A stretch of DNA of 56,727 bases from Blastocatellia bacterium (GCA_019695185.1 JAIBAN010000053.1:1-56727), one strand, 5' to 3'; positions 6,447 through 15,533 are shown, counted from the stretch's first letter. Notes: generated by a model from the letters alone, not told the origin. Made by a program: numbers and translations.

Positions 6447-8276
6447 GTGAACCCAGCCCAAGTCCCCCCTGCTGATGTGCTTCGTGAGCTTTCCTTTTCC
6501 CCGTCCCTGCCGTCCTTGATTCAATCGGCTTTTCTGAAAACCCTGGCGCTTGACCGGATTCAGCAGGTGTACAGGGAAGTCAGTCGCCGGGCTGTCACAG
6601 GGACCAACATCTTTGACGTGATTTTGGAGGTCATGAACATCACCTGCTCCTACCAGCCCGAAGCACTGGAGCAGATTCCGGAATCCGGGCCGCTGGTGGT
6701 GACCGCCAACCATCCGTTCGGCGGCGTTGAAGGAATCGGACTGGCGGCAACCCTGCTCAAACGTCGTCCGGACGTCAAGGTGATGGCCAATTTCCTGTTG
6801 CGGGGAATTCCCGAACTGCATCCCTATTTCATTTTTGTGGACCCGTTTGACCAGCCGGAATCCTCCCGCACCAATCTGACTCCGTTACGGGCCAGCCTCG
6901 AATGGGTTCGGCAGGGCGGGGCGCTGATTATGTTTCCAGCCGGGGAGGTTTCGCATTTTACCTTTAACCGGGGACTCATTACTGACCCTGAATGGAACAC
7001 GGCTGCCGCCCGGATTGCCCAGCGTTCGAAGGCCTCGGTCCTGCCGATTTTTATCGAAGGCCAGAACAGCAGTATGTTTCATGTACTGGGTTTGCTGCAC
7101 CCACGCCTCCGCACGGCCTTGCTGGCCCGTGAATTTGTTAAAAAAACCAACTCATTCCTGACCTTCACGATTGGCAGGCCGGTTTCGCCAAAACGGGTTG
7201 CCACCTTTCCAAACCCGGTTGAACTGACCGAGTATTTGCGTTCGCGGACCTACGTGCTGGGTTGTGAAGCGGCGGAAAAAACGGCTCCGGCCACCTGGGA
7301 TTTGACCCGATTTCGGAAACGAAGCCAAAAGCCGGTGTTGGATGCACAACCGCCGCAGGTGTTGCAGGCTGAGATTGAACAGCTCCCGGCCACGACGCTG
7401 CTGGCCGAGCAGGGGGAATTCATGGCTTTTGCTGCACCGGCCCGCCGGATTCCAACAGTCCTTCAGGAAATCGGGCGGTTGCGTGAAATCACCTTCCGGG
7501 CCACCGGCGAAGGCACCGGCAAGGCCACCGACCTGGACTGGTACGACCAATATTACCTTCATTTATTCATCTGGAATCAGGCCGAACGGCAGGTGGTGGG
7601 AGCCTATCGGGTGGGCAAAACCGATGAACTGCTGGCGCAGCATGGCAAAAATGGGCTCTACACCAATTCTCTGTTCCGCTTCAAACATCCCTTTTTTGAC
7701 CGGATGAACCCGGCTCTGGAACTGGGACGGTCCTTTGTGCGCGGCGAATATCAGAAAACATTCGCGCCGTTGCTCCTGTTGTGGAAGGGCATTGGGTCAT
7801 TGGTGGCCCGTGAGCCCAAATACAAAACCCTTTTTGGACCGGTCAGTATCAGCCGCGATTACTCCGCTCATTCCCAACAATTGCTGGTTTCATTTCTCAG
7901 AATGAACCGGCTGGATATGGAACTGGCTCCATTGGTTCAATCCAAAACACCCTTTCGCACTCCAGGTGGGACACATTTCGACCTGGTTCGGGCCTGCCGT
8001 AGCGTCACCAGTCTGGAAGACCTGTCGGCTCTGATTACGGAACTTGAATCGGACCGGAAAGGCATTCCGGTTTTGCTGAAACAATATCTTAAACTGGGCG
8101 GGAAAATTCTGGCGTTTAATGTGGATACTCATTTCAACGATGCGCTGGATGCCTTGATTTATGTGGATTTGACCCATACCGAACGCCCGGTTCTGGAACG
8201 CTACATGGGCAGGGAAGGGGCTCAAACCTTTCTGGCCGCCCACGAGGCAGAACTTACCCGGACACCGCCTGAATAA
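6447..8276 (+). CDS. OlsF-like bifunctional acyltransferase (PlsC-like domain plus GNAT/hemolysin-like domain)
   Basis: 609 residues. The start is taken as the GTG at 6447 because GGAGG (6436-6440) sits six bases before it; a TTG at 6408 lacks a site. The N-terminal half is a PlsC-type O-acyltransferase with 'TANHPFGGVEG' (His89, an HxxxxE-like active site) and 'MFPAGEVSHF' near residue 163. The C-terminal half is an OlsB/COG3176 hemolysin-type GNAT domain ('VVGAYRVGKTDELL', 'ELGRSFVRGEYQ', 'LFGPVSISRDY'). Fused O- and N-acyltransferase halves are known from OlsF, which makes ornithine lipids from ornithine and two acyl groups. The substrate amino acid here is inferred by that analogy. The 3' end overlaps the convergent hydrolase gene by 23 bp. 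Confidence 0.85.
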   Translation: MNPAQVPPADVLRELSFSPSLPSLIQSAFLKTLALDRIQQVYREVSRRAVTGTNIFDVILEVMNITCSYQPEALEQIPESGPLVVTANHPFGGVEGIGLAATLLKRRPDVKVMANFLLRGIPELHPYFIFVDPFDQPESSRTNLTPLRASLEWVRQGGALIMFPAGEVSHFTFNRGLITDPEWNTAAARIAQRSKASVLPIFIEGQNSSMFHVLGLLHPRLRTALLAREFVKKTNSFLTFTIGRPVSPKRVATFPNPVELTEYLRSRTYVLGCEAAEKTAPATWDLTRFRKRSQKPVLDAQPPQVLQAEIEQLPATTLLAEQGEFMAFAAPARRIPTVLQEIGRLREITFRATGEGTGKATDLDWYDQYYLHLFIWNQAERQVVGAYRVGKTDELLAQHGKNGLYTNSLFRFKHPFFDRMNPALELGRSFVRGEYQKTFAPLLLLWKGIGSLVAREPKYKTLFGPVSISRDYSAHSQQLLVSFLRMNRLDMELAPLVQSKTPFRTPGGTHFDLVRACRSVTSLEDLSALITELESDRKGIPVLLKQYLKLGGKILAFNVDTHFNDALDALIYVDLTHTERPVLERYMGREGAQTFLAAHEAELTRTPPE

Positions 8277-9159
8277 AATCGTCAACAAAATTGATAGGCA
8301 ACGAGAAATGGCCCTGGTCGGGCAGAATGGTAATCCGGCTGTGCGGAATCCGGGCAGCCACCCGGCGACTGAAATCGGCGGGCAGGGTGAAATCACGTTC
8401 TCCATGCCAGAGGAAAACCTGGGTCTGAATTTCCTCCAGGGAAAATCCCCAATCGTTTCCAAACAGAATCAAATCGCGGGCTGCGCCTTGGCCGCCCTGC
8501 CGCACGGCTTCGCGCAGCGATTCGGTCATGGTGGCAAAAACCTGGGGCTGGGCCAAAACCTCCTGGTCCGGTGGGGAAGAGGTGCGGGCAATCACCGAAA
8601 AGGCTTTATCCGGATGCCGGACCAGCACCCGTGCGGTCTGGCGGCAGATAACCTCGCCCAGGCCCGGAAACTGTCGGTGCAGGGTCAGAAAGAACCGGGG
8701 CAACGCTTTGATGCCTTTGAGGTACCGGGCCTGCTCCAGCGGAGCCATGCCACACACCAGTCCGACAGCTTGCAACCGGTCAGCCAGGCGCAAGGCGCAA
8801 ACGGAAGCATAAGGCGCACCGCCCGAAACTCCAATAATCGAGAAACGGTCCAGTTCCAACCGGTCAGCCAGTTCTGCAACCCGTTCCGGCCAGTCCAGCA
8901 TGCGCCGGTTGGGTTCAAACTCGGATAACCCAAAGCCGGGCCGGTCCACGGCAAGCACCCGCACCCGCCGGCGGAGCGCGCTGGTGTGAGTCAAGGCGGC
9001 TTCGAGGCGGGAGCCGGGCAAACCGTGAAAGTAAAAAACCGGAAACCCAGCCGGGTCGCCAAATTCAGCCCAGCCCAGCCGTCGCCCCGAAGCCAGCCTG
9101 AACGTCTGGTTTCTCTCCGGCAAAGACAGGTCCGGGGGATTTGTCGCTGCCTGCTTCAT
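8254..9159 (-). CDS. Alpha/beta hydrolase
   Basis: 301 residues, ATG start. The alpha/beta-hydrolase order is visible: oxyanion-hole 'FHGLPGSR', nucleophile elbow 'GVSGGAP' with Ser112, acid in 'HGERDFTLP' near residue 255, and base 'DQGHFSLP' with His284. It has no signal peptide, so it is probably cytoplasmic. Known relatives include esterases, proline iminopeptidase-like enzymes and lipases, and the substrate cannot be inferred. It is convergent with the OlsF-like gene and overlaps it by 23 bp, a tail-to-tail overlap that would give mutually antisense 3' ends. Confidence 0.9.
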   Translation of the reverse strand: MKQAATNPPDLSLPERNQTFRLASGRRLGWAEFGDPAGFPVFYFHGLPGSRLEAALTHTSALRRRVRVLAVDRPGFGLSEFEPNRRMLDWPERVAELADRLELDRFSIIGVSGGAPYASVCALRLADRLQAVGLVCGMAPLEQARYLKGIKALPRFFLTLHRQFPGLGEVICRQTARVLVRHPDKAFSVIARTSSPPDQEVLAQPQVFATMTESLREAVRQGGQGAARDLILFGNDWGFSLEEIQTQVFLWHGERDFTLPADFSRRVAARIPHSRITILPDQGHFSLPINFVDDFIQAVSG

Positions 9160-9211
9160 CCTTCATCCTTTCGGTGGCCTGCCTGTTTTGCCCGACCATT
9201 CACAACTGATG

Positions 9212-9751
9212 TCAGAAGTCAGCCGTTGCAATGCCTTTTCCTTCCAGGTAGGCAAAATATCCGTCACCACCTTCGCCACATTCCAAATCATTGTACCCAT
9301 ATTCCAGTTCAACCTCATCGCTGCCATAAATATGACTGGCCGTGACCTTATCGCCCCGTCGAACCAGTTCACCGGTCAGGGGCAGCACCGGTATGGCCTC
9401 CCAGTTCACCTGTACCTGGGCAGAGAGGGTAAATTTTTCAGTACACACCACCTCCCGGTCCACGCCTACGGGGTTAGCCTCCTCATCCAGTGAAAAAGAA
9501 ATACTACCAGGGCCGCTGACCGTGATAAACGGCAGCAAATTGAGGCGTTGCGCCTCCTGGCCATTGATAAAGGTGATGAGGTTGACAGCCTGTCCATAAC
9601 CGTAAAGCAATCCCAACCCTTCTTCAAAATCAATCATGAGGTCCAGGTCCAGAATTTGCCTGATAAGGTCCAGCCTGGGGTAAACAAAAAAGAGACCTTT
9701 GCGGGCACCGCCGGGCAGAACTGAAAGTTCAAGCAAGTAAAAGCTTTTCAT
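9212..9751 (-). CDS. Hypothetical protein, 179 residues
   Basis: ATG start (MKSFYLLELSVLPGG), stop at 9212. No signal peptide or transmembrane segment is evident. Strongly acidic, with many short beta strands (FITVSGPGSISFSLDEEA, KFTLSAQVQVNWEAIPVLP, ELEYGYNDLECGEGGDGYFAYLEGKG). The C-terminal 'YNDLECGEGGDGYFAYLEGKGI' resembles the terminus of small immunity-like or SMI-type proteins, but that is only an impression. It is transcribed in the same direction as the hydrolase 52 bp downstream and diverges from the small TPR gene. I do not recognise the family. Confidence 0.65.
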   Translation of the reverse strand: MKSFYLLELSVLPGGARKGLFFVYPRLDLIRQILDLDLMIDFEEGLGLLYGYGQAVNLITFINGQEAQRLNLLPFITVSGPGSISFSLDEEANPVGVDREVVCTEKFTLSAQVQVNWEAIPVLPLTGELVRRGDKVTASHIYGSDEVELEYGYNDLECGEGGDGYFAYLEGKGIATADF

Positions 9752-9902
9752 GAGAGCTCAAACCACCTTTTCGAAAAATTTGATGTATGCACGGGATGGA
9801 ACACACCCGCCACTTGAACCCGCCTGGAAAAAACGGTTGTGCAATCACCCAATCGGAACTAAAAGACCGACACGCAATTTTTTTCCTGAGCAGAAATCAC
9901 CT

Positions 9903-10235
9903 ATGTCAAAAAGTCGAATTGAAGTTTTCCGCACCATGGTTGAAAAGAATCCCAACGACGTGATGGTTTGGTACGGGTTGGCAAATGAGTATTTGAAACA
10001 GGAACAGTTTGCCGAAGCCGTGGAAGCCCTGCGCCAAACCCTCCGGCTCAATCCGGACTATACGGCAGCCTATCAGATGCTCGGTTCGGCCTTGCAGAAT
10101 CTGGGCGATGAGGCGGAAGCCGTCCGAATTTGGCAGGAAGGGATTGAGACCGCCAACCGGACCGGGGCCTGGAAAGCACGGCAACATATGGAATCCCTGC
10201 TCAACCAAACCAAATCCGGCGGATTCTGTTCCTAA
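9903..10235 (+). CDS. Small TPR protein
   Basis: 110 residues. The ATG at 9903 (MSKSRIEVFRTMVEKNPND) is preferred because the sequence before it is not protein-like, although the ribosome-binding site is weak. It has two to three TPR motifs: 'VWYGLANEYLKQEQFAEAVEALRQTLRLNPDYTAAYQMLGSALQNLGDEAEAVRIWQEGIETA'. Single-domain TPR proteins of this kind ('NPND...WYgLANEYlk') are common in Acidobacteriota and Myxococcota, as adaptor proteins of unknown partner. It converges on the secreted hypothetical gene seven bases away. Confidence 0.82.
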   Translation: MSKSRIEVFRTMVEKNPNDVMVWYGLANEYLKQEQFAEAVEALRQTLRLNPDYTAAYQMLGSALQNLGDEAEAVRIWQEGIETANRTGAWKARQHMESLLNQTKSGGFCS

Positions 10236-10242
10236 CCCGGCC

Positions 10243-10707
10243 TCAAAAGAAAATATCAACGTAGTCGGTGGTGTCGTTGCAGGTTTGCATTTGCTGCAAC
10301 CGCCAGTATTTCCGGTTGCCCGTGATGATAAAGGTCATTTCCCCTTCGCGGACGCAGGGCGTGTCATAGATTTCCTTGCACTGGATAACGATTTTCCCTT
10401 TGAAGGTAAACCGGCGGCTTTCAACTTTGGTGATGATTCCATCCATTGTCAGAAAATCGCTGGAGTTCGGCAGTCGTTGTTCCCCTTTGATGGAAAGCAA
10501 TCCATTTTTTTCCGTGATGAGGGCACTGCCAAACCGGTCCCAGCTAATCCATTGAACGGAAAAGCGGTGTTTGCCCAAAAGTTTGGTTTTGGCGGTTTCA
10601 TCCGCCACCAGGGTTTTTTCCTGACCCGAAACCGGCTGGGCCAGGAGGGTCAGGGAACAACTGCAGAGCAGGACCCCCAACAATAAACGGGTGTACCAAT
10701 GAGACAT
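10243..10707 (-). CDS. Secreted hypothetical protein, 154 residues
   Basis: ATG start with a signal peptide (MSHWYTRLLLGVLLCSCSLTLLAQPVSGQ). The mature part is 125 residues and mostly beta: 'LLGKHRFSVQWISWDRFGSALITEKNGLLSIKGEQRL', 'GIITKVESRRFTFKGKIVIQCKEIYDTPCVREGEMTFIITGNRKYWRLQQMQTCNDTTDYVDIFF'. Three cysteines in the mature part could allow a disulphide outside the cytoplasm. Its pattern of alternating strands and the closing 'RKYWRLQ' suggests a small barrel. I do not recognise a family. It is divergent from the gamma-glutamylcyclotransferase-like gene, and the inverted repeat in their shared promoter region may regulate either. Confidence 0.7.
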   Translation of the reverse strand: MSHWYTRLLLGVLLCSCSLTLLAQPVSGQEKTLVADETAKTKLLGKHRFSVQWISWDRFGSALITEKNGLLSIKGEQRLPNSSDFLTMDGIITKVESRRFTFKGKIVIQCKEIYDTPCVREGEMTFIITGNRKYWRLQQMQTCNDTTDYVDIFF

Positions 10708-10750
10708 GCGAAAGGCTCCTTAAAAGGGGAATTTCCGACAAAGGATTGGC

Positions 10751-10790
10751 AAATCCGAAGGCGGTGACAGGCAGTCACGGTTCGGATTTT
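10751..10790. promoter_or_regulatory. Inverted repeat in a divergent promoter region
   Basis: AAATCCGAA at 10751-10759 and GTGAC shortly after pair with GTCAC and TTCGGATTT at the right end, around an AGGCA loop, with small mismatches. It sits 32 bp before the start of the cyclotransferase-like gene and 44 bp before the secreted protein on the other strand. It could be an operator or an mRNA hairpin. Confidence 0.5.
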
Positions 10791-10821
10791 AACGTATATT
10801 CAAACCCATTTTGAGGGTTGG

Positions 10822-11190
10822 ATGATGAGCGAACGTAACACAGCACTGGTTATTTTTGTCTATGGAACGTTGCTCCGAGGCGAGTCAAACCACCATTTAT
10901 TGGCGGAGGCTGAGTTTCTGGGATGCGATGCCCTGCCGAAAACCTGGCTTTGCACGAATGGCCGCTATCCGGCCATCCGGCGGGGCTATGGGGTGACGAG
11001 CGGGGAGACGTACCTTGTGACCGAGGCTGTTTTAGCAGCGCTTGATGCTCTGGAAGACCACCCGTTTTTGTACCAGCGCCGGATTGTCCGTCTGGCCAGT
11101 CGGCAGACGGCCTGGGTCTATTTTGGCAATCAAATCCTGATGCAGAAAATGTGGTTGATACCTTCCGGTAACTGGCGGGTTAAGAATTGA
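10822..11190 (+). CDS. Gamma-glutamylcyclotransferase (AIG2-like) family protein
   Basis: About 122 residues. Two adjacent ATGs exist (10822 and 10825), and GAGGG at 10813-10817 favours the second. The family hallmark 'VYGTLLRGESNHHLL' is present at the N-terminus, and 'LDALEDHPFLYQRRIV' carries the acidic residue expected as general acid/base (the Glu of LDxxE). Family members cyclise gamma-glutamyl groups to release 5-oxoproline, though many act on unknown amines. The protein is cytoplasmic by sequence. Its last codons AAG AAT TGA run into a GAATTGA array, so the stop codon is part of a repeat unit and the C-terminus may have been altered by it. Confidence 0.85.
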   Translation: MMSERNTALVIFVYGTLLRGESNHHLLAEAEFLGCDALPKTWLCTNGRYPAIRRGYGVTSGETYLVTEAVLAALDALEDHPFLYQRRIVRLASRQTAWVYFGNQILMQKMWLIPSGNWRVKN

Positions 11191-11561
11191 GAGTTGAGAA
11201 TTGAGAACCCAGAAGGGGGTTCCCGTTTCGCATGTTGAAATGCGGGTCAGACTTCATCCGTCATTGGCACACCGCCAGCAATGAAAACAGGCTCAGTCCT
11301 CAGTCCTCAGTCCTCAGTCCTGGATTTTCTCCTCAGTTCTCAGTCCTATTTTCCGGTCAGACTTCATGCGGCGGCGGCGCACCACCAGCCATGAAAACCG
11401 GCTCAGTCCTCAGTCCTCAGTCCTCAGTCCTGGATTTTCTCCTCAGTCCTCAGTCCTATTTTCCGGTCAGAAACATCAAAAACTGCATTCGGCGACAAGT
11501 CGCCGAGAAACAAAGCGGTGACAAGTCCCCGCACTCCAAAGTCCGCAGTCCTGTTTTCACG
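11184..11561. repeat. Repeat-dense spacer: GAATTGA array, 110-bp tandem duplication with CAGTCCT arrays
   Basis: No gene is seen. A short GAATTGA/GAGTTGA array (11184-11207) is followed by a roughly 110-bp unit starting at GGTCAG, at 11245 and again at 11355, with the first bases of a third copy at 11465. Each unit holds an imperfect inverted segment, ATGAAAACMGG, four CAGTCCT heptamers, GGATTTTCT and two more heptamers. Unit 2 differs from unit 1 mainly in the GCGGCGGCGGCGC segment. Confidence 0.92.
11490..11540. repeat. Palindromic GACAAGTC repeat element (copy A)
   Basis: CGGCGACAAGTCGCCG (11490-11505) is a perfect 16-bp palindrome. It is followed by GCGGTGACAAGTCCCCGC and then ACTCCAAA. 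The same modules recur at 33355-33459. This fits a REP-like family with a GACAAGTC core. Confidence 0.8.
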
Positions 11562-14500
11562 TCAGACTGCCATCGGCACGAGCATGTCCACCATGCGTTT
11601 GGGATTTTCAATTTCCTGGCGCTGCATCCAGTCTTGAGCCCGTTCAAGCAGAACCTGACCGGCACTGCCACCCAACAGTTGGCCCCGCCGATACTGGGCG
11701 GCGGTGGCGTGGAGCTTCATATCAGCCGCCTGAAAATGGATTTCGGCAGCTTCCAGCAACTCGATGGCGCGACTGGGTTGCCCCTGAGTCAGGGCGATAC
11801 CGGCCCGAATAACTTCAGGAATGCCGCGACACCATTCCATTCGTTCCTTTTCAATCCGGATGGCGTCCCGCTCGGCTTCCTTCACATACAGGTGTTTTTT
11901 GGCCGGGTCGGTTTCGGTGGCCCAGGCGGAAAGCCCGCTGCGGGCGTGGAGGTAATGAAATTCAATCAGCAGCGTCTGGACTCGGAACAGGAGCGATTTG
12001 GAAAATTCCTTCCAGCGGACCGAAAGCTGTTCCCAGGCTCTTTGCCCGTTGCCGGCATACAATTCAATTTCAATCTGGGCCGCCAGGTAGAAGAAATGCT
12101 GGATGTGATGGCCGTGGCTGGTCCACTGGCGGATCCCGTCTTCGGTTTCCTGCCGTGCCTGTTCCATATTGTCGGCTGCCAGATAGGTCACATAACTGCT
12201 CCGCAAACGCAGTCCGGCCAGGGCATGCACATCACCCCGTTCGCGGGCGTCCTGGATGAGGGTGGCTGCATCGCGGGTCATCTGGCGCAAATCACCCAGG
12301 AAAAACATTGCCCGGAGGGCATAGTAGCGGGATGTGTTCAGTTCCCAGGTGACCCCTCTGCATTTGGGACGCAAAATGTCTTCCCCGGCATCAAACAGAC
12401 TGATGGATTCCCGCCACCTTCCATTGTAGAAGGCAATCAATCCGGCTGTGACTTTGACCATGCCCAGCGAATACGGATGATTCACATGTTGGGCCATTGC
12501 CTCGGAGGCTTCGAGCAGTTTTTTGGTCCGGGCCAGACTCCGCCCGCCCGTCACAGAGGAACCTCCGGCAAACAGGTTCACCCCTCGTGAAATCCGGAAG
12601 GGTTCACCCAGTTTCAGCGCCGCCAGCAGATAACGGGTTTGAAATTCCGCCGAACGGATGTTGTCCACAAACACCAGCCCGGCGGCCACCGACCAGCAAA
12701 TGTCGAGCCGGACCAGTTTCTCCGGTGGCACTTCGGATTCCTTGCGTTCAACAAAACCCAGGCCACGCAGACGAATCCAGAGGCGGCGCAGCAGCAATGA
12801 AATCATGGCACGGGTCGGGGTCGGAGCCAGTCGCAATCCAACGGAATGCAGCACCTGGTCAGTCAACCGCAATCCTTCGTCAATATGACCACTGGTGAGA
12901 TACTGCTCGGCAGCCCGGCGGCGCAATTCCAGCGCCGTGGCTTTGGTTTCAGCCGATTCCGGCAAGGCTGCGGCTTTGAGATAGGTTTCGGCGGATTCGG
13001 CACCGCGTCCGGCATTGGCCTGGGCCTCGCCCAGCTTCACCAGTAGCGGGCGGCGGTCAGTGCCAGCCGGGCTTAATTCGAGTGCCATGCGATAGAGGCG
13101 AACCGCCCGGTCAAAGGCGGTGGCTTCGACCGACTGGTCGGCGGCAATCAGCGCATACTCAAAGGCTTTTACGGGATGGCGGCCATCCCGATAGTGAATT
13201 GCCAGCGTTTCGGGATCCGTCCCGCCATAGGCTTCCAGTTCCACCGCCAACCGCAGGTGATGGTGTTCCAGCCGTTCCGGCGCAAGGCCATTTTCCACGG
13301 CTTCGCGGATGCGGTCGTGATAGGGTTCGACTTCTTCGGTCTGGTTGGAGCGCCGGACCCGAATCAAATGCTGCGAGCGCAGCAGGGTCACGGCTGCCTG
13401 TTCGTCGCTGCCGATTTCCGCTGCCCGTTTGACCACCAGGCGTCCTACGGGCTGACCTGCGACAGCGGCAATTTCCAGTAATCGGCGGGCGGTTTCGGGC
13501 AGTTCCGCCACCCGTTCGCGGATGATGGCGTCAAGGGTTTCACGGGCACCGCCGCCAGTGCTCATGTCATGGGTTTGGGCATGGCGGGCCAGTTCGTTAA
13601 GGAAAAAGGGGCTGCCGGCAGCTTCGCGGACGATGGCCTCGGCCCGCTCGGCGGTACCGGGGATATCACCCAAAATGGCAAAAACCAGTTTGCGGGCGTC
13701 TTCGGTGGAAAGCTCGCCCACCTGAACTTCACGGACCGGTGCGGCAACCAGAGTTTTGTCTTGCAGCTTGGCCAAAAAAATGGTGAGAAACTGGCTGGTG
13801 GCCGCTTCATCGGTACGGTACCCGGCCACCAGCAAGAGCGGCGGCGGGTCCGGCGGACGGCTGATTTCCATCAGGAGCGCCGCGCTGTCCACGTCGCCCC
13901 ATTGCAAATCGTCAATATGAATCACCAGCGGCGCATGGGTGGCCAGTTCGGTCAGGAGCTGGCGCAAGGCCCCAAACGCCCGTCGCCGGAGTTCCTGCGA
14001 ATCCGGCAGCTCCAGCGGCGTGTCACCGGCCACGGTCATGGCCACTTGCTGCAATACCGGGAACAGCTTGGCCAAATAGGGCAAATCCGGCGGCAGATTG
14101 AGTGGAACCTCTTTGGCCAGCATGGTTTTCAAACGGCGACTGAGCACGTCAACAATGCTGTCAAACGCTTTATAAGGCACTGACTCCTGTTCGTAGCACC
14201 GCCCCGAAAGTACCATTGGCTGGGGTGTGCGGCTTTTGATTTCACTTAGAAAACAATCAACCAACACGCTTTTTCCCATCCCGGAATTCCCATGAACCAG
14301 CGCAATGCCCGGTTGGTTTTGAGCTGCTTCATAGCTTTCCAACAAATCCTTGAGCTGGCGGCTGCGGCCTACCAAGGGAATGGCATGTTCAGCTTCAGCG
14401 CGGCTGCGGGAACGCTGGCTGCCATCGGAAAGCGTCAACTGCTCCAGCACCTGCATGGCGGTCAGTCGCTGGGCTGGATTGCGCTGGAGCAGGTTGCAGC

Positions 14501-15533
14501 ACAGGTCATTGAGGTCGTCGGGAATCTGCGGAGCCAGTCGCTTGGGCGGGGTAAAATCCCCCAGGTGTTTCTGGCGGATAATCGAATATAAATCACCCCG
14601 AAAAACAACATGCCCGGTCAGGGCTTCATAGAGCATGACACCAATGCTGTACATATCGCTGGCTGGGGTCAGTTCTTCACCGGTGGCCTGTTCGGGTGAC
14701 ATGTAGGCAGGGGTTCCGACGATTTCCTGCCCGCCGGTTTCGGCATGTTCTTTCAACTCCGCCACCAATCCAAAATCCAAAATCACCACCCGCCCGTCAT
14801 GGGTGACCAATACATTTGAGGGCTTCAAATCGCGGTGCAGCTTCCCCAGGTCGTGCAGGGCTTTGACACCTGCGGTCAACTGCCGCAACGAATCCCGCAG
14901 GCGGGTTTCATCAAATGAATGGTTGAGATTGACTGAAACAGAAGGGAAGAAGCCGGATTTTCCATCTGACCCCAGGGAGCGTTCGAAGGTGGCCGGGTCC
15001 ACCGTGGGGTCTTCCGATGAATCAGTGGAGGAGCTGCCGGAAGACCGGATGAACATCTGAATGTCGCTGGTCGGCTGCTCGCTCAGTTCATCCTGGGGAA
15101 ACATTGAATAAGCTTTGGGCAGCGGTACGGTGGGGAGGTCCGCTGCCGATTTGCCGGCGGTGGGGGCGACCAGAATGGTGGTCGTGTCTGCGTCTGGTCC
15201 GGAAGGTGAGCCGACCACGAATTTTTGAAAATCCATGCCTTCCACCATCTCCATGGTGAAAAACCATTGCTCCCCGTCGGCTTGCAGTTCATACAGCGTC
15301 ACCAGATTGGGATGCACCAGATTGGTCAGATTGCGGAATTCCTGCTTGAACAAATAGAGCGGAGAGGATTCCGCCTGCCGCAATACCTTGAGGGCCACAA
15401 CGCTTTCCCGTTCCCGGTCATAGGCTTCGTACACGACGCCAAATGCGCCGCCTCCGAGCTTGCGGCGAATTTCAAAACGTTCGGTTCCGGAGAAAACCTC
15501 GTGATTGACAGGCATTCGGTTTGCTACTGACAC
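11562..15533 (-). CDS. PknK-like Ser/Thr kinase fused to AAA ATPase and TPR region
   Basis: 1323 residues; the start is the GTG at 15533, with an in-frame ATG six codons later. The kinase begins at once: glycine loop GGGAFG (about 27-32), VALKVL lysine, HRDLKPSN near 233, DFG near 254, GTPAYMSPEQ. A Ser/Thr/Pro-rich insertion of about 90 residues sits between the hinge and the catalytic loop (about 105-200). A STAND/MalT-like ATPase follows: VGRSRQL near 388, Walker A GNSGMGKS near 416, Walker B IHIDDLQW near 539. The last roughly 500 residues are helical repeats. PknK of Mycobacterium has this order and couples phosphorylation to transcription control. No helix-turn-helix is seen at the end here. 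No membrane segment, so probably cytoplasmic. Confidence 0.9.
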   Translation of the reverse strand: MSVANRMPVNHEVFSGTERFEIRRKLGGGAFGVVYEAYDRERESVVALKVLRQAESSPLYLFKQEFRNLTNLVHPNLVTLYELQADGEQWFFTMEMVEGMDFQKFVVGSPSGPDADTTTILVAPTAGKSAADLPTVPLPKAYSMFPQDELSEQPTSDIQMFIRSSGSSSTDSSEDPTVDPATFERSLGSDGKSGFFPSVSVNLNHSFDETRLRDSLRQLTAGVKALHDLGKLHRDLKPSNVLVTHDGRVVILDFGLVAELKEHAETGGQEIVGTPAYMSPEQATGEELTPASDMYSIGVMLYEALTGHVVFRGDLYSIIRQKHLGDFTPPKRLAPQIPDDLNDLCCNLLQRNPAQRLTAMQVLEQLTLSDGSQRSRSRAEAEHAIPLVGRSRQLKDLLESYEAAQNQPGIALVHGNSGMGKSVLVDCFLSEIKSRTPQPMVLSGRCYEQESVPYKAFDSIVDVLSRRLKTMLAKEVPLNLPPDLPYLAKLFPVLQQVAMTVAGDTPLELPDSQELRRRAFGALRQLLTELATHAPLVIHIDDLQWGDVDSAALLMEISRPPDPPPLLLVAGYRTDEAATSQFLTIFLAKLQDKTLVAAPVREVQVGELSTEDARKLVFAILGDIPGTAERAEAIVREAAGSPFFLNELARHAQTHDMSTGGGARETLDAIIRERVAELPETARRLLEIAAVAGQPVGRLVVKRAAEIGSDEQAAVTLLRSQHLIRVRRSNQTEEVEPYHDRIREAVENGLAPERLEHHHLRLAVELEAYGGTDPETLAIHYRDGRHPVKAFEYALIAADQSVEATAFDRAVRLYRMALELSPAGTDRRPLLVKLGEAQANAGRGAESAETYLKAAALPESAETKATALELRRRAAEQYLTSGHIDEGLRLTDQVLHSVGLRLAPTPTRAMISLLLRRLWIRLRGLGFVERKESEVPPEKLVRLDICWSVAAGLVFVDNIRSAEFQTRYLLAALKLGEPFRISRGVNLFAGGSSVTGGRSLARTKKLLEASEAMAQHVNHPYSLGMVKVTAGLIAFYNGRWRESISLFDAGEDILRPKCRGVTWELNTSRYYALRAMFFLGDLRQMTRDAATLIQDARERGDVHALAGLRLRSSYVTYLAADNMEQARQETEDGIRQWTSHGHHIQHFFYLAAQIEIELYAGNGQRAWEQLSVRWKEFSKSLLFRVQTLLIEFHYLHARSGLSAWATETDPAKKHLYVKEAERDAIRIEKERMEWCRGIPEVIRAGIALTQGQPSRAIELLEAAEIHFQAADMKLHATAAQYRRGQLLGGSAGQVLLERAQDWMQRQEIENPKRMVDMLVPMAV

